Origin: Vibrio pacinii DSM 19139
GTDB lineage: Bacteria > Pseudomonadota > Gammaproteobacteria > Enterobacterales > Vibrionaceae
DNA length: 64,000 bases
Assembly: GCF_000711795.1 (NCBI RefSeq)
Contig: NZ_JONH01000001.1
Location: 248,001 to 312,000 of the forward strand
Direction: 5' to 3'
Within the stretch, counting starts at the first letter, position 1. Each line of letters starts with the position of its first letter. The position numbers were made by a program, and so were the translations under genes. The notes under the pieces were generated by a model. The model was given only the letters and a program-made list of their open reading frames with translations. It searched no databases and had not been told where the DNA came from. Positions 1 to 12,223 of the stretch are shown piece after piece.

Positions 1-2
1 GT

Positions 3-53
3 AAAAGGAGTGTTGGGTACAAAGAAAGCCAGTTTGATGCACTGTTGAATTAG
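3..53 (+). CDS. Possible 3' end of a truncated gene at the left edge
   Basis: The third forward frame is open from the window edge to a TAG at 51-53. It would encode a 16-residue C-terminus ending in SQFDALLN. It would converge on the cytochrome b561 gene that stops at 70. Another frame is also open for 15 codons, so the choice of frame is a guess. I do not recognise the product. Confidence 0.2.
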   Translation, partial: KRSVGYKESQFDALLN

Positions 54-69
54 TCTGCAGATAAGCTTT

Positions 70-657
70 TTATTTATTAAAGCGAATCATCATGCTACGT
101 AAAACATTATTTTTTATTATGTAATGATGTTTTAAAGCGGCCAATATATGAACAACAACCAAGATAGCCAACGTCAAACAGGACGCGCGGTGAACAACAA
201 AGAAAAACTCATTCACAGCAACGTTATCAATTAGATTCGGAATTTCAATTACCCAGAAAAACTGATAGCTATGCTTAAGCATTAAATAGCCGCTAATAAA
301 AACGACAAACATCGCAAAATACATAACTCCATGAGCCAGTTTTGCAAAACTTTTCTGTGTGTCAGAAATTGTGTTTGGCAGCTCCGGTTCAACCCGGAAA
401 AATTTCCATACCCAGCGTACAAAAAATAAAATTGTAGCAAGGGTCGCTAGAGATATATTTAGATTAGAGAGTACATGGAATAACACAGGACGATCCATGA
501 CTAACAGCATCCCATACCCAGCAAAAGTGGCGTACAGAATGATGACGGCCATACTCCAATGAAGCCATTTTGTTAAAGAGCGATGCTGCTCTGTAAGTTC
601 TGGCGCTTTATCCAAAGAGCTTGGATTAAATAACGCTTTATTGTTTACTTGTAACAT
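70..657 (-). CDS. Cytochrome b561 family membrane protein
   Basis: A 195-residue protein with four hydrophobic helices (about 33-55, 63-84, 108-127 and 152-173) that fits the di-heme cytochrome b561 (CybB/YodB) family, whose members are usually about 175-190 residues. Candidate heme histidines are in KWLHWSM (helix 1), KLAHGVM (helix 3) and VVHRASC and VVHILAAL (helix 4). Such proteins sit in the inner membrane and pass electrons to or from quinone; E. coli CybB is reported as a superoxide:ubiquinone oxidoreductase. An in-frame stop lies five codons before the ATG, which fixes the start region. It is a single gene, 147 bp from the next. The electron donor cannot be told from the sequence. Confidence 0.85.
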   Translation of the reverse strand: MLQVNNKALFNPSSLDKAPELTEQHRSLTKWLHWSMAVIILYATFAGYGMLLVMDRPVLFHVLSNLNISLATLATILFFVRWVWKFFRVEPELPNTISDTQKSFAKLAHGVMYFAMFVVFISGYLMLKHSYQFFWVIEIPNLIDNVAVNEFFFVVHRASCLTLAILVVVHILAALKHHYIIKNNVLRSMMIRFNK

Positions 658-804
658 TTCATTGTCATCTCATAGGAACGATATTGAACTGCTCAAGATT
701 GTGACGAACAAAGAAAACCATGTGAAGCAAACACTCCATTCAATTGACTTCGCTTGAAATTTATGGTCCTAAATTTTAGTGTTTTTGAAGCCTAACACGC
801 CATT

Positions 805-2556
805 TTAGTTATCTAGCATCTTCTCTAATGCCTCACGCAATGAGTCAGATAAATCTGGATCATTGAGTAACTGTTCCGCAACTTGGTTGTTTTCAAGATG
901 ATTTTCTGAACCGGACAACAGATATTCAAACAACATTTCTTTAGCGGGCGTAGGTAGGTTTCTCTCTGTGATACGTTCTCGTAACTGGCGTTGGTAGCCA
1001 GACTCGAATGGTTTGACTTCTTCTTTCGCTAGGTGCGCATCGACAATTTCTTTAACTACATTGGGGTTGCTATCTTTGAGGATTAAACTTTTGAGATGAC
1101 TTTCCATTCTCGGATTTTTAGCCAACACTTTTACCGCAGCCATCCTTTCATCAAAATGTTCACTTTGGGTATAGGCGACCACTTCATCGTCCAATCCAGA
1201 GGAATTCAAATTACCTATAGAGACTAGAGTGTCGTACACTGAGTTTCCTGATTTAAGGTTATTCGATAGATAATCAGTGACGTAACTTCGCAAAACCTCC
1301 GAATTATTGCCTAAGATACCAATATTGAGCAGTGCAGTTTGTGCAATCATGCTGTTAGTACTTTGGGCAACGGTTTCAAGTGTATGCAGTGCCTGAATTG
1401 AACTCACTTCACCCATCTTAGCAATCGACATAATCGCGCGAAGTCGGTTCTGTTCGTCTAATGTATGATCCTCAATCAATTGAGATAGGATGTATTCCCC
1501 TTCAGGGCTTTGCGATCGCTCAAGACAAAATATCAATAACGACTGCTGGTCATTGGTTAAGTTTTGGTTAGTCAACAGATCTTTAACGTTATTGAATCCT
1601 TGTTTTGCTAAATACCCACCGATGGCAAAGGCATTATCTAAGTCAGGAGATTGAGCAAAAGTTCCAAATCTAGATTTAAAATTCTCTTCATCGACGTTAT
1701 CTAAATGGCCTGCGATCTCAGAACCTATGCCTTGCCAATGACGATTAACGTCGATAGCATACTGTTGTATATTCCAGTCTAAATGAGACTTTCTCGATAC
1801 GGGTTTCACCTCAATGTGCTGAACTATCGTCAGAATTTGAGTCTCATAATTAACAGTTTTGCTATGAGTGTGAACTAACGATTGAGGGACCCCATTTTGA
1901 TCATGAGTCAATTGCCATTGATCATTTTGGTCAACAACATCGTAGGTATCTGCTGTCGAAACAGACCCTAGCCACTCTCGCTCAATTCTCTCGGCACTTT
2001 CTCTAGAGTAAATGAACTGATGTTTACCATCAGCCAACATTAAGGTTTTATTTCCTAGATAATAGGAAAACTGAGTGAGCGCAGTCTCAATGAGGGTCAA
2101 TGGATGCGACGCACTGAGCCCAAGTAAATTAGTGTTCACAAACGCACCCTCTACCATTTGAGTGGTAAAAGTAAGCTTCTTTGGACGATCTTCACCTTGA
2201 TATTGGCTTGGCCATTGAATGTTGTAGACTTGCCCAAAAAACTGAGCCTTTTGTGATCCCAATGGTTTCAAGGCCATATTAAATCGATACTCTACTTCAC
2301 CTATTGCTATCGACTGATTACTTATTTTTGTCTCGACCACCACTGAAAACTGATATTCAGAAAATTCGTTCTCTGAATATAATTTAGCGGGAATGTTTTG
2401 ATAACTTTGTTGACTAACCACATTCTCAAACTGTTCTAAACGGGGAATTTCTTGTTGGTTCGACATTTCATTTTCATCAGACTGTAGAAACCACATCGAT
2501 ATACCAACAACCACAGTGAAGCAGATAGATAATATTAGTATATTCTTTTTCATCAT
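805..2556 (-). CDS. Membrane-anchored protein with a beta-rich domain and helical (HEAT-like) repeats
   Basis: About 583 residues. An N-terminal hydrophobic segment (ILILSICFTVVVGISMWFL) acts as an uncleaved anchor or signal. Residues about 40-300 are beta-rich, with alternating polar and hydrophobic strands. From about 310 to the end there are helix-pair repeats (IRAIMSIAKMG-like and QTALLNIGILG segments), resembling HEAT repeats. A beta domain followed by a helical superhelix recalls the vitellogenin N-terminal module of animal lipid-transfer proteins; that is inference from architecture. The open frame extends upstream to a TTG at 2577, but the first ATG with a plausible ribosome site (TTGGAAAAACG) is at 2556. 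It lies about 60 bp downstream of the secreted-protein gene, so the two are probably co-transcribed. Function unknown. Confidence 0.7.
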   Translation of the reverse strand: MMKKNILILSICFTVVVGISMWFLQSDENEMSNQQEIPRLEQFENVVSQQSYQNIPAKLYSENEFSEYQFSVVVETKISNQSIAIGEVEYRFNMALKPLGSQKAQFFGQVYNIQWPSQYQGEDRPKKLTFTTQMVEGAFVNTNLLGLSASHPLTLIETALTQFSYYLGNKTLMLADGKHQFIYSRESAERIEREWLGSVSTADTYDVVDQNDQWQLTHDQNGVPQSLVHTHSKTVNYETQILTIVQHIEVKPVSRKSHLDWNIQQYAIDVNRHWQGIGSEIAGHLDNVDEENFKSRFGTFAQSPDLDNAFAIGGYLAKQGFNNVKDLLTNQNLTNDQQSLLIFCLERSQSPEGEYILSQLIEDHTLDEQNRLRAIMSIAKMGEVSSIQALHTLETVAQSTNSMIAQTALLNIGILGNNSEVLRSYVTDYLSNNLKSGNSVYDTLVSIGNLNSSGLDDEVVAYTQSEHFDERMAAVKVLAKNPRMESHLKSLILKDSNPNVVKEIVDAHLAKEEVKPFESGYQRQLRERITERNLPTPAKEMLFEYLLSGSENHLENNQVAEQLLNDPDLSDSLREALEKMLDN

Positions 2557-2618
2557 CGTTTTTCCAATCATAAGCAAGTGTTAATAAGGGGTAACTGAAC
2601 GCTACCCCACTTTTTTGC

Positions 2619-3590
2619 TTAAATATATTTCGTCTTATCGTAGATAGTACGGTTAGCTTCAAAAATTGGCGACCAACTAATTAGCGAGGTTTCTGCATTG
2701 AAAATATCAACCATCCCAAGTAGTTTGACCTTACAGTACAATCCGATATTTCCGCCACCACCGGATGCCATCGCATCCCATTTTAAGCGAGTGTAGTATT
2801 GGAAATCAGATGAACTATCTTCTTTATAGGTAACGCCGGCTTCTACGTGAGCTTTTGTGCCTGTTTTGATCAGATTAACGCTACCTTTCACCCCTTTTTC
2901 AATTGTTTTCACACCCAAGTTAACCATAGCGTAGCCTTTTGCAGTCGCATAACCAGCAATAAAAGGACGTACTGTTGCGTATACAAAATCCGGACGACGT
3001 TTGCCATTTATTTCAATAGGCGTATTGGGCTTATCAAACCCTCCGACTTCTAAACCCGCCGCAAAGTCGACTCCTGTTTTTAAGATCGCACCAACCTTAG
3101 CACCTAGCTTAAGTACGCCAATAGGATCAATAGGCACTTCAGGAAGCGGCACCTCGATTGAAGCAACAGTATGTGAAAATGTTCGTTTGAAATCTGATCT
3201 TAATAGTGCTTCACAAGTTGGGCTAGCTGAAAAAGGTGTATCACTATTAACTGTTAACGCAAGATGAAGACCTCGGACACAATTAAGCTCTTGTGGGTTA
3301 AACGAAAGGTTAGCTTTTCCGATTACAGTCCCAATCGTTGTATTTCGTGGACCTACATTAACCTGGAATTTATTGTTAGTATTCCCCAATATTTTTCCAC
3401 CTGTATATGTCACGTAGCCCGAGGCATTTCTTTTTTGTAGAAATGATTTCACATGTTTATTTGCTTTCGCAGTATGGGTTTTATTCAGAACCGTCCCTGA
3501 ATTTATGGTTCCAGAATATGATGGAATCGAATACATTCCTATAAAAAGAATAATGTAAATGTTAAAGAAGTTTTTTAATAAGCTATTCAT
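2619..3590 (-). CDS. Secreted protein of unknown function
   Basis: About 323 residues starting at MNSLLKNFFNIY, with a typical signal peptide that probably ends after SIPSYSG. An upstream ATG at 3644 keeps the frame open but would bury the signal peptide, and GGGATATTAAAT precedes the ATG at 3590. The mature part is rich in Gly, Thr and Val with predicted beta strands, contains two cysteines spaced like a disulfide (NCVRGLHL and PTCEALL), and ends in a polar segment. I recognise no domain. It is the first gene of a likely two-gene unit with the beta/helical-repeat membrane protein, so the two may act together in the periplasm or at the cell surface. Confidence 0.65.
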   Translation of the reverse strand: MNSLLKNFFNIYIILFIGMYSIPSYSGTINSGTVLNKTHTAKANKHVKSFLQKRNASGYVTYTGGKILGNTNNKFQVNVGPRNTTIGTVIGKANLSFNPQELNCVRGLHLALTVNSDTPFSASPTCEALLRSDFKRTFSHTVASIEVPLPEVPIDPIGVLKLGAKVGAILKTGVDFAAGLEVGGFDKPNTPIEINGKRRPDFVYATVRPFIAGYATAKGYAMVNLGVKTIEKGVKGSVNLIKTGTKAHVEAGVTYKEDSSSDFQYYTRLKWDAMASGGGGNIGLYCKVKLLGMVDIFNAETSLISWSPIFEANRTIYDKTKYI

Positions 3591-6925
<3,335 letters not shown>

Positions 6926-6945
6926 TTCGCAATCAATTTAGTCGA

Positions 6946-6969
6946 GGGCTCCACTAGGAGCCCTTCTTT
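6946..6969 (+). terminator. Rho-independent terminator after the M4 protease
   Basis: GGGCTCC-ACTA-GGAGCCC forms a 7-bp GC-rich stem with a four-base loop, followed by TTCTTT, 21 bp after the stop codon. The aminopeptidase gene downstream therefore probably has its own promoter as well. Confidence 0.8.
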
Positions 6970-7004
6970 GTCAATTATCGACATCACTCTCGTAAGGATT
7001 AACA

Positions 7005-8540
7005 ATGTCTATCAAAAAATCATTTTTGGCTTTGGCTCTACTAAGTAGTGCCTCCGTTTATGCTTTACAAGACATCGCTCCATTAACCCAAGGAGAAGTC
7101 TGGATCACCACCGATGCCGACGCTCAACATCTTATTACCCAACACGGAGCGACTGTCTACCCTAGTTTTTCAGGCGGTGTTAGTTCTGTTGTAGCAAAAA
7201 TTAATCAACAGCAACTCGCCGCCCTATCAAGCCACATGCATCAAGAAAAACATCGTTGCGGCGGCTACATGGTGCATCCAGACAAAACCAGTGCATTAAA
7301 GGCATCATTGATGCCTTTAACATTGAGCACGTTTGAAAAACCTATTGTTAACCACAAAGAAACCGTTGATGATCTGATTGCCCAAGTTGAGCCCAACAAT
7401 ATAGTCTCGACAATCGAAGATCTTACCCGCTTCACCAATCGTTTTTACACAACCTCTTCGGGTGTGGCGGCATCAGACTGGCTACTCGCACGCTGGCAAA
7501 CCGAGATTGAAAACGTTCCTTATGCGACAGCTCAACAAATTTCGCATACAGACTACCCACAAAAATCCGTTGAAGTGACATTATGGGGCGCCAAATACCC
7601 AGATGAAATTGTGGTTGTCGGTGGGCATTTAGACTCAACCGTCGGTTCATGGACATCAGAGGGTACCCTTTCTCCCGGCGCAGACGATGATGCCTCCGGC
7701 ATCGCAACGGTGACCGAGTCTTTGCGCCTGATGATTGCGAGCGGAATTCAGCCAGACAGAACCATCAAATTCTATGGCTACGCTGCGGAAGAGGTTGGCC
7801 TGAGAGGCTCTCAAGACATTGCACAACAACTCAAAGCTGACAATGCCAATGTCATTTCCGTATTGCAGTTAGATATGACTAACTATAATGGCTCGGCGCA
7901 TGACATTACCTTTATCACTGATTACACCGACAGTAATTTAAATGTGTTCTTAGCCGAGTTAATTGATACCTATGCTAGTGACATCACATACGATTTCGAC
8001 CGTTGTGGCTACGCCTGTTCAGACCACGCTTCTTGGCACAATGAGGGATACCCTGCGGCGATGTCATTTGAAAGTATGTTTAATGACTACAACCCCAATA
8101 TCCACACCCAGCATGACACACTAGAAAACTCCGACCCCTCTGCAACACATGCCACTAAGTTTGCCAAATTGGCCATCGCTTATTTGATAGAAACCAGCTT
8201 AGACTCTACCACGTCTGGTACCACCGAACTGCGTGAAGGCGTGCCCGTCGAACAACTCAATTCTGGTTACGCTGACGAGCAATTTTTCATTTTCAATACA
8301 ACAACAACCGGACAAGTCACGATTACAATCACAGGTCCGCGCTCTGGTGATGCAGATCTATACGTCAAATACAACGGTGAGGTCAGTAAAACAGACTTTG
8401 ACTGTAGGCCATATCAAAATGGCAGTAATGAGCAATGTGTCTTCGACAAGCCTGCGGGGGAGTTTAATATTATGCTACGTGGCTACCGAAATTTTGAGGA
8501 CGTTAAGCTTGTGGCGACATTCACAAGTGACATCAATTAG
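7005..8540 (+). CDS. Secreted M28 aminopeptidase (bacterial leucyl aminopeptidase)
   Basis: 511 residues, close to the 504 of Vibrio proteolyticus aminopeptidase. It removes N-terminal residues, preferably hydrophobic, from peptides outside the cell. Order: signal peptide (MSIKKSFLALALLSSASVYA), inhibitory N-terminal propeptide, M28 domain (about 120-400) and C-terminal PPC domain (about 415-511). The two-zinc site is intact: His208 (GGHLDS), Asp228 (GADDDASG), the Glu262-Glu263 pair (AAEEVG), an Asp in QLDMTNY and a His in NIHTQHD, with spacings like the V. proteolyticus enzyme. The RCGYAC disulfide is also present. AAGGATTAACA precedes the ATG. It would complete digestion of peptides released by the neighbouring endoprotease; both share the PPC module. 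Confidence 0.95.
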   Translation: MSIKKSFLALALLSSASVYALQDIAPLTQGEVWITTDADAQHLITQHGATVYPSFSGGVSSVVAKINQQQLAALSSHMHQEKHRCGGYMVHPDKTSALKASLMPLTLSTFEKPIVNHKETVDDLIAQVEPNNIVSTIEDLTRFTNRFYTTSSGVAASDWLLARWQTEIENVPYATAQQISHTDYPQKSVEVTLWGAKYPDEIVVVGGHLDSTVGSWTSEGTLSPGADDDASGIATVTESLRLMIASGIQPDRTIKFYGYAAEEVGLRGSQDIAQQLKADNANVISVLQLDMTNYNGSAHDITFITDYTDSNLNVFLAELIDTYASDITYDFDRCGYACSDHASWHNEGYPAAMSFESMFNDYNPNIHTQHDTLENSDPSATHATKFAKLAIAYLIETSLDSTTSGTTELREGVPVEQLNSGYADEQFFIFNTTTTGQVTITITGPRSGDADLYVKYNGEVSKTDFDCRPYQNGSNEQCVFDKPAGEFNIMLRGYRNFEDVKLVATFTSDIN

Positions 8541-8656
8541 TCGACCACAGCCCTGCAAACGGTTGTAAATATGGTGCGTTTTAGTCAACGAAATGACACA
8601 GACTTAAACGTCAAATAACCTTCTATTGTGCGGCGTTGTTGGCGCAGAGATAAAAA

Positions 8657-8685
8657 ATGGCCTAGTAAAAACTAGGCCATTCAAA
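8657..8685. terminator. Palindromic hairpin, probable bidirectional terminator
   Basis: ATGGCCTAG-TAAAAA-CTAGGCCAT is a perfect 9-bp stem flanked by A-rich and T/A-rich sequence (TAAAAA before, TCAAAAAG after). It lies between the convergent aminopeptidase and VF530 genes. The same core occurs near the transposase at about 26055-26095 (see findings), so it may also be a dispersed REP-like element. Confidence 0.65.
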
Positions 8686-8727
8686 AAGCTAAACGGGCAA
8701 GAGCAGTCAGCGTTCACGGCGTTGTTA

Positions 8728-9132
8728 TTAACGACCACCGCGCGATGAGCGCGCCTTGTGTGCAGACGCTGCTTTTGCCTGTGAATTCAAAATGGAATCC
8801 ACCGTCAATTTCATCGGTTCTTTCGGTTCCAATCCGTGTGGAAAGGTACGTGCACGTGGCGGTAGATCATACTCTTCAGCAGACGCACGAGGCATACGCT
8901 TAAAACGATACAAGTAAAAGTTCTCGACTTTCTCTCTTGCCCACTCGGTTTTCTTTAAATATTTTGCACTGCTCACCACCGAAGGGTTGGTATGAAAACA
9001 GTTAAAACGCATTGCCGTATCAAGAATATCCCAACCGTAGAAGTCGACCAGTTCTTGCAGCATCGTTTCTAATTTCAGACCGTGTAGAGGGTTATTCTGC
9101 TGTAATTCAATTCTTTCTTCATCAGTCATCAT
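8728..9132 (-). CDS. VF530 family (DUF2132) putative DNA-binding protein
   Basis: 134 residues. The first about 75 match the VF530/DUF2132 fold, with signature stretches NPLHGLKLETMLQELVDFYG and FNCFHTNPSVVSSAKYL followed by a TEWAREKVE helix. The family is named after Vibrio fischeri VF0530, solved by NMR and suggested to bind DNA; the physiological role is unknown. Here a basic, low-complexity tail (AKAASAHKARSSRGGR) extends the domain and could contact nucleic acid. AGGAACGCCTT precedes the ATG. It is monocistronic, with hairpins on its 3' side. Confidence 0.85.
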   Translation of the reverse strand: MMTDEERIELQQNNPLHGLKLETMLQELVDFYGWDILDTAMRFNCFHTNPSVVSSAKYLKKTEWAREKVENFYLYRFKRMPRASAEEYDLPPRARTFPHGLEPKEPMKLTVDSILNSQAKAASAHKARSSRGGR

Positions 9133-9438
9133 AAGGCGTTCCTAAATATCTAACTTACCGAGGTTGGTTTACCCATGCGCATTAAGGCGCGATTAAAGCA
9201 ACGCTCAATGTGGGGTAGCGAAAAGAGTGGCCGAGGATTCTAACAGAACTCAATCTCTATCCCTACAATTATCGGTGTTGTAACAATATTCGCCATAGCC
9301 TAAGGCGTTAGGCTTTACCTTAAGCTCCCTTACAACTGTCTTGTAAGTAGCGTAAAGAAAGCCCAGCGCCTTTGGTTCGATAACCCTATCAGTAAAATTC
9401 AATGACATACCCAAGCTACACGTGGTTCAAAGCCTCTA
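9133..9438. other. Intergenic region between gabT and the VF530 gene
   Basis: About 306 bp without a credible gene. It must hold the VF530 promoter and the end of the putrescine operon transcript. A short stem GCCTAA-GGCG-TTAGGC lies at 9298-9313 but lacks a convincing T-run in the gabT direction. No other structure seen. Confidence 0.4.
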
Positions 9439-10722
9439 TCAAACGGCGGCGTTACTAACTTGAGTGATGATGTTTTCTAGCTTATCTAACCCTTCGCTTA
9501 GTACTTGTGACTCGATAGTCAGCGGCGGTAGTAGACGAATAACGTTGGCTTTTACGCCACAAGACAACAAAATAAGGCCGTTTTCTTGCGCTTTACTGAT
9601 CACGGCTTTGGTCATATCTTGCATTGGTTGGCCAGATTCTGGGTCGGTAAATTCAATGGCCATCATCGCGCCAATGGTGCGAATTTCACCAATTGCAGGG
9701 ACAGTTTCTTGTAGCTTGGTCATACGTGCATTTACCACTTCGCCAATGCCCATCGCCTTGGCACACAAATCTTCCTCTTCAATAATTTTCAGTACTTCAA
9801 GCCCGGCAACACAGCCTAATGGAGACCCAGCATAAGTGCCGCCTAGACCGCCCGGCAATGCAGAGTCCATCACATTCGCTTTTCCGACCACCGCTGAAAT
9901 AGGGAAACCACCAGCAATACCTTTTGCCATTGTCATTAGGTCTGGTTCAATACCTAGATATTCGGTGGCAAACATTTTACCAGTACGGGCAAACCCGGTC
10001 TGAATTTCATCCGCAATCAACAAGATACCGTGCTTATCACACAGCTGGCGCAAGCCTTGTGCAAACGCTTGTGGTGCTTGGTAGAATCCACCTTCACCTT
10101 GCACTGGTTCGAAGATGATTGCCGCAACACGAGACGGTTCAATATCACACGCAAACAGATCATCAATTGCTTGCAAGCTTTGCTCAACGCTGATGCCATG
10201 GAACGCATTTGGGTATGGCGCGTGGTAGATCTCGTTCGGGAACGGACCAAAACCTGCTTTGTATGGCGCAACTTTACCAGTGAGACCCATCGTCATGTTC
10301 GTACGACCGTGAAAACCACCTTTAAACGCAATCACGCCGCTACGTCCTGTGTGAGCGCGCGCCACTTTCACTGCGTTCTCTACGGCTTCGGCGCCTGTGG
10401 TCAGGAATATCGCTTTCTTCTTTGTCTCACCCGGTGCGAGTTCAGTCAGCTTTTCAGCTAACTCTACAAATGAGGCATATGGTGTCACCATCGCACAGGT
10501 ATGCGAGAAGTTATCCAACTGAGCTTTTACCGCTTCGCTGATACGTTTGTTAGCGTGCCCGGTATTGGTCACCGCAATGCCCGCTGCAAAGTCGATGTAT
10601 TTATTACCCTCAATATCCCATACGTAAGCATTTTCTGCTTTCTCTACGTATAGTGGATATAGCGCGCCCATGCCTTGTGCAATGACTTGGCTTCTTCTTT
10701 GGTGTAGTTGTTGGTTTGTCAT
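9439..10722 (-). CDS. gabT: 4-aminobutyrate aminotransferase
   Basis: 427 residues, the normal length for GabT. It is a PLP enzyme that moves the amino group of GABA to 2-oxoglutarate, giving succinate semialdehyde and glutamate. Class III aminotransferase marks are present: the FLTTGAEAVENAVKVAR phosphate-binding region, the ILLIADEIQTGFARTGK segment with the PLP-binding Asp, and the Schiff-base Lys in TMAKGIAGG. AAGGACAACACA precedes the ATG. It is the last gene of the leftward agmatine/putrescine unit, 19 bp after the gabD reading frame (from the upstream ATG), and takes the GABA made by PuuD. Related 5-aminovalerate or gamma-Glu-GABA specificities cannot be excluded by sequence alone, but context favours GABA. 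Confidence 0.93.
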   Translation of the reverse strand: MTNQQLHQRRSQVIAQGMGALYPLYVEKAENAYVWDIEGNKYIDFAAGIAVTNTGHANKRISEAVKAQLDNFSHTCAMVTPYASFVELAEKLTELAPGETKKKAIFLTTGAEAVENAVKVARAHTGRSGVIAFKGGFHGRTNMTMGLTGKVAPYKAGFGPFPNEIYHAPYPNAFHGISVEQSLQAIDDLFACDIEPSRVAAIIFEPVQGEGGFYQAPQAFAQGLRQLCDKHGILLIADEIQTGFARTGKMFATEYLGIEPDLMTMAKGIAGGFPISAVVGKANVMDSALPGGLGGTYAGSPLGCVAGLEVLKIIEEEDLCAKAMGIGEVVNARMTKLQETVPAIGEIRTIGAMMAIEFTDPESGQPMQDMTKAVISKAQENGLILLSCGVKANVIRLLPPLTIESQVLSEGLDKLENIITQVSNAAV

Positions 10723-10741
10723 TGTGTTGTCCTTAACTTAA

Positions 10742-12169
10742 TTAATTGCCGCCAAAGCAGAGATATTTCACGTTCATGTATTCATCGATACCTTGTTTTG
10801 CGCCTTCACGTCCGATGCCAGACTGCTTAACACCACCGAAAGGAGCCACTTCAGTCGAGATCATGCCTTCGTTAATGCCGACCATGCCGTATTCAAGCGC
10901 TTCAGCAATTTTCCAAACACGGTGAATGTTTTGACTGTAGAAGTAAGAAGCAAGTCCGTAGATGGTGTCGTTGGCCATTTCGATCAGTTGCTCATCGTTG
11001 TCAAAGCGAATCACTGGGGCGACTGGGCCAAAGATTTCTTGCGAAACAATTTTCATGTCATGAGTAACGTCTTTCAACACCACAGGTTGCATGAACAGGC
11101 CATCCAGTTCTTTTAGCTCTGATACTGGCTTCGCGCCTTGATCAATCGCCCCTTCGATAAGCGTTTGAATACCTTGCTTAGCAGACTCGCTGATCACAGG
11201 ACCAATATTCACGCCCTCTTCCAAACCATTGCCAACTTTCAGCTGCTGAACCGCAGCATCGAACTTAACGACAAACTCGTCATACACTTTGCTGTGGACA
11301 TAGAAACGGTTAGCACACACACACGTTTGGCCAGCATTGCGAAACTTAGAAGCCATTGCACCAGCGACCGCGGCATCGATATCCGCATCATCGAATACAA
11401 TAAATGGCGCGTTGCCACCTAGCTCCATTGACGTACGTTTGATGTCACCCGCGCTTTGCTGCATCAGCACGCTACCGACCTGCGTTGAACCTGTGAATGA
11501 GAGCTTACGAATCAGTGGGTGCGAAGTAAAAATAGCACCAACCTGACGTGAGTTCTCACCCAACACCACTTGCAGCACATCACGTGGAATACCGGCTTGG
11601 TAGGCAAGTTCTGCCACAGCAAACGCAGACAGTGGCGTTGATTCAGAGGGTTTAACGATAAAGCTACAGCCTGCGGCCAATGCAGGCCCTGCTTTACGCG
11701 TGATCATTGCAATCGGAAAGTTCCAAGGCGTAATGGCACAAGCGACACCAATCGGCTGCTTGATGGTAACTAAGCGCTTATCTGCACTTGGTGCAGGAAT
11801 GGTTTCGCCGTAAGTACGTTTCGCTTCTTCAGCAAACCATTCGATAAAGCTTGCCCCATAAAGCACTTCACCCTCAGCTTCTGCCAGTGGTTTACCTTGT
11901 TCTAAGGTCATCAGTCGACCAAGATCTTGTTTATTTTCTAGCACAAGTTGGTACCAACGATTGAGCATACCAGCACGCGTTTTCGCTGGAAGCGCTGCCC
12001 ACTCTTTCTGTGCTGTACTAGCGCGTTCAATGCCAGTTAGAATGTCATTTTCGCTAGAGACTGGTGCGTAGCCGAGTAGCTCTCCGGTCGCTGGGTTTGT
12101 AACGGCAATGCCCTGTTGTGGATTCGCTACCATAAACGAAACAAGGCGTTGGTTTTGTATCTGTTGCAT
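10742..12169 (-). CDS. gabD: Succinate semialdehyde dehydrogenase, NAD(P)+
   Basis: About 475 residues, aldehyde dehydrogenase superfamily, close to GabD. It oxidises succinate semialdehyde to succinate, the last step of GABA catabolism. Visible marks: cofactor region ITPWNFPIAMITRK, catalytic Glu in SMELGGNAPFIVFDDAD, nucleophile Cys in FRNAGQTCVCANRFYV, and the C-terminal EVAPFGGVKQSGIGREGAK. Two ATGs lie six bases apart; AAAGGA sits at the proper distance from the second (12169) and too close to the first (12175). It is next to gabT and follows aguA by about 50 bp. Confidence 0.92.
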   Translation of the reverse strand: MQQIQNQRLVSFMVANPQQGIAVTNPATGELLGYAPVSSENDILTGIERASTAQKEWAALPAKTRAGMLNRWYQLVLENKQDLGRLMTLEQGKPLAEAEGEVLYGASFIEWFAEEAKRTYGETIPAPSADKRLVTIKQPIGVACAITPWNFPIAMITRKAGPALAAGCSFIVKPSESTPLSAFAVAELAYQAGIPRDVLQVVLGENSRQVGAIFTSHPLIRKLSFTGSTQVGSVLMQQSAGDIKRTSMELGGNAPFIVFDDADIDAAVAGAMASKFRNAGQTCVCANRFYVHSKVYDEFVVKFDAAVQQLKVGNGLEEGVNIGPVISESAKQGIQTLIEGAIDQGAKPVSELKELDGLFMQPVVLKDVTHDMKIVSQEIFGPVAPVIRFDNDEQLIEMANDTIYGLASYFYSQNIHRVWKIAEALEYGMVGINEGMISTEVAPFGGVKQSGIGREGAKQGIDEYMNVKYLCFGGN

Positions 12170-12223
12170 GGTCATTCCTTTTGATAACTCATCATCGCCA
12201 CTGCCTGAGCGGCGAGCTTGTGT

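Noticed and set aside
2477..2662. Minus-strand frame spanning the junction of the two unknown genes
   Set aside because: It overlaps two longer genes and has a composition unlike a real protein.
9298..9313. GCCTAA-GGCG-TTAGGC as gabT terminator
   Set aside because: The stem is short and has no T-run in the gabT direction.
9464..10461. Forward-strand frames within gabT
   Set aside because: They are antisense shadows of a strongly conserved aminotransferase gene.
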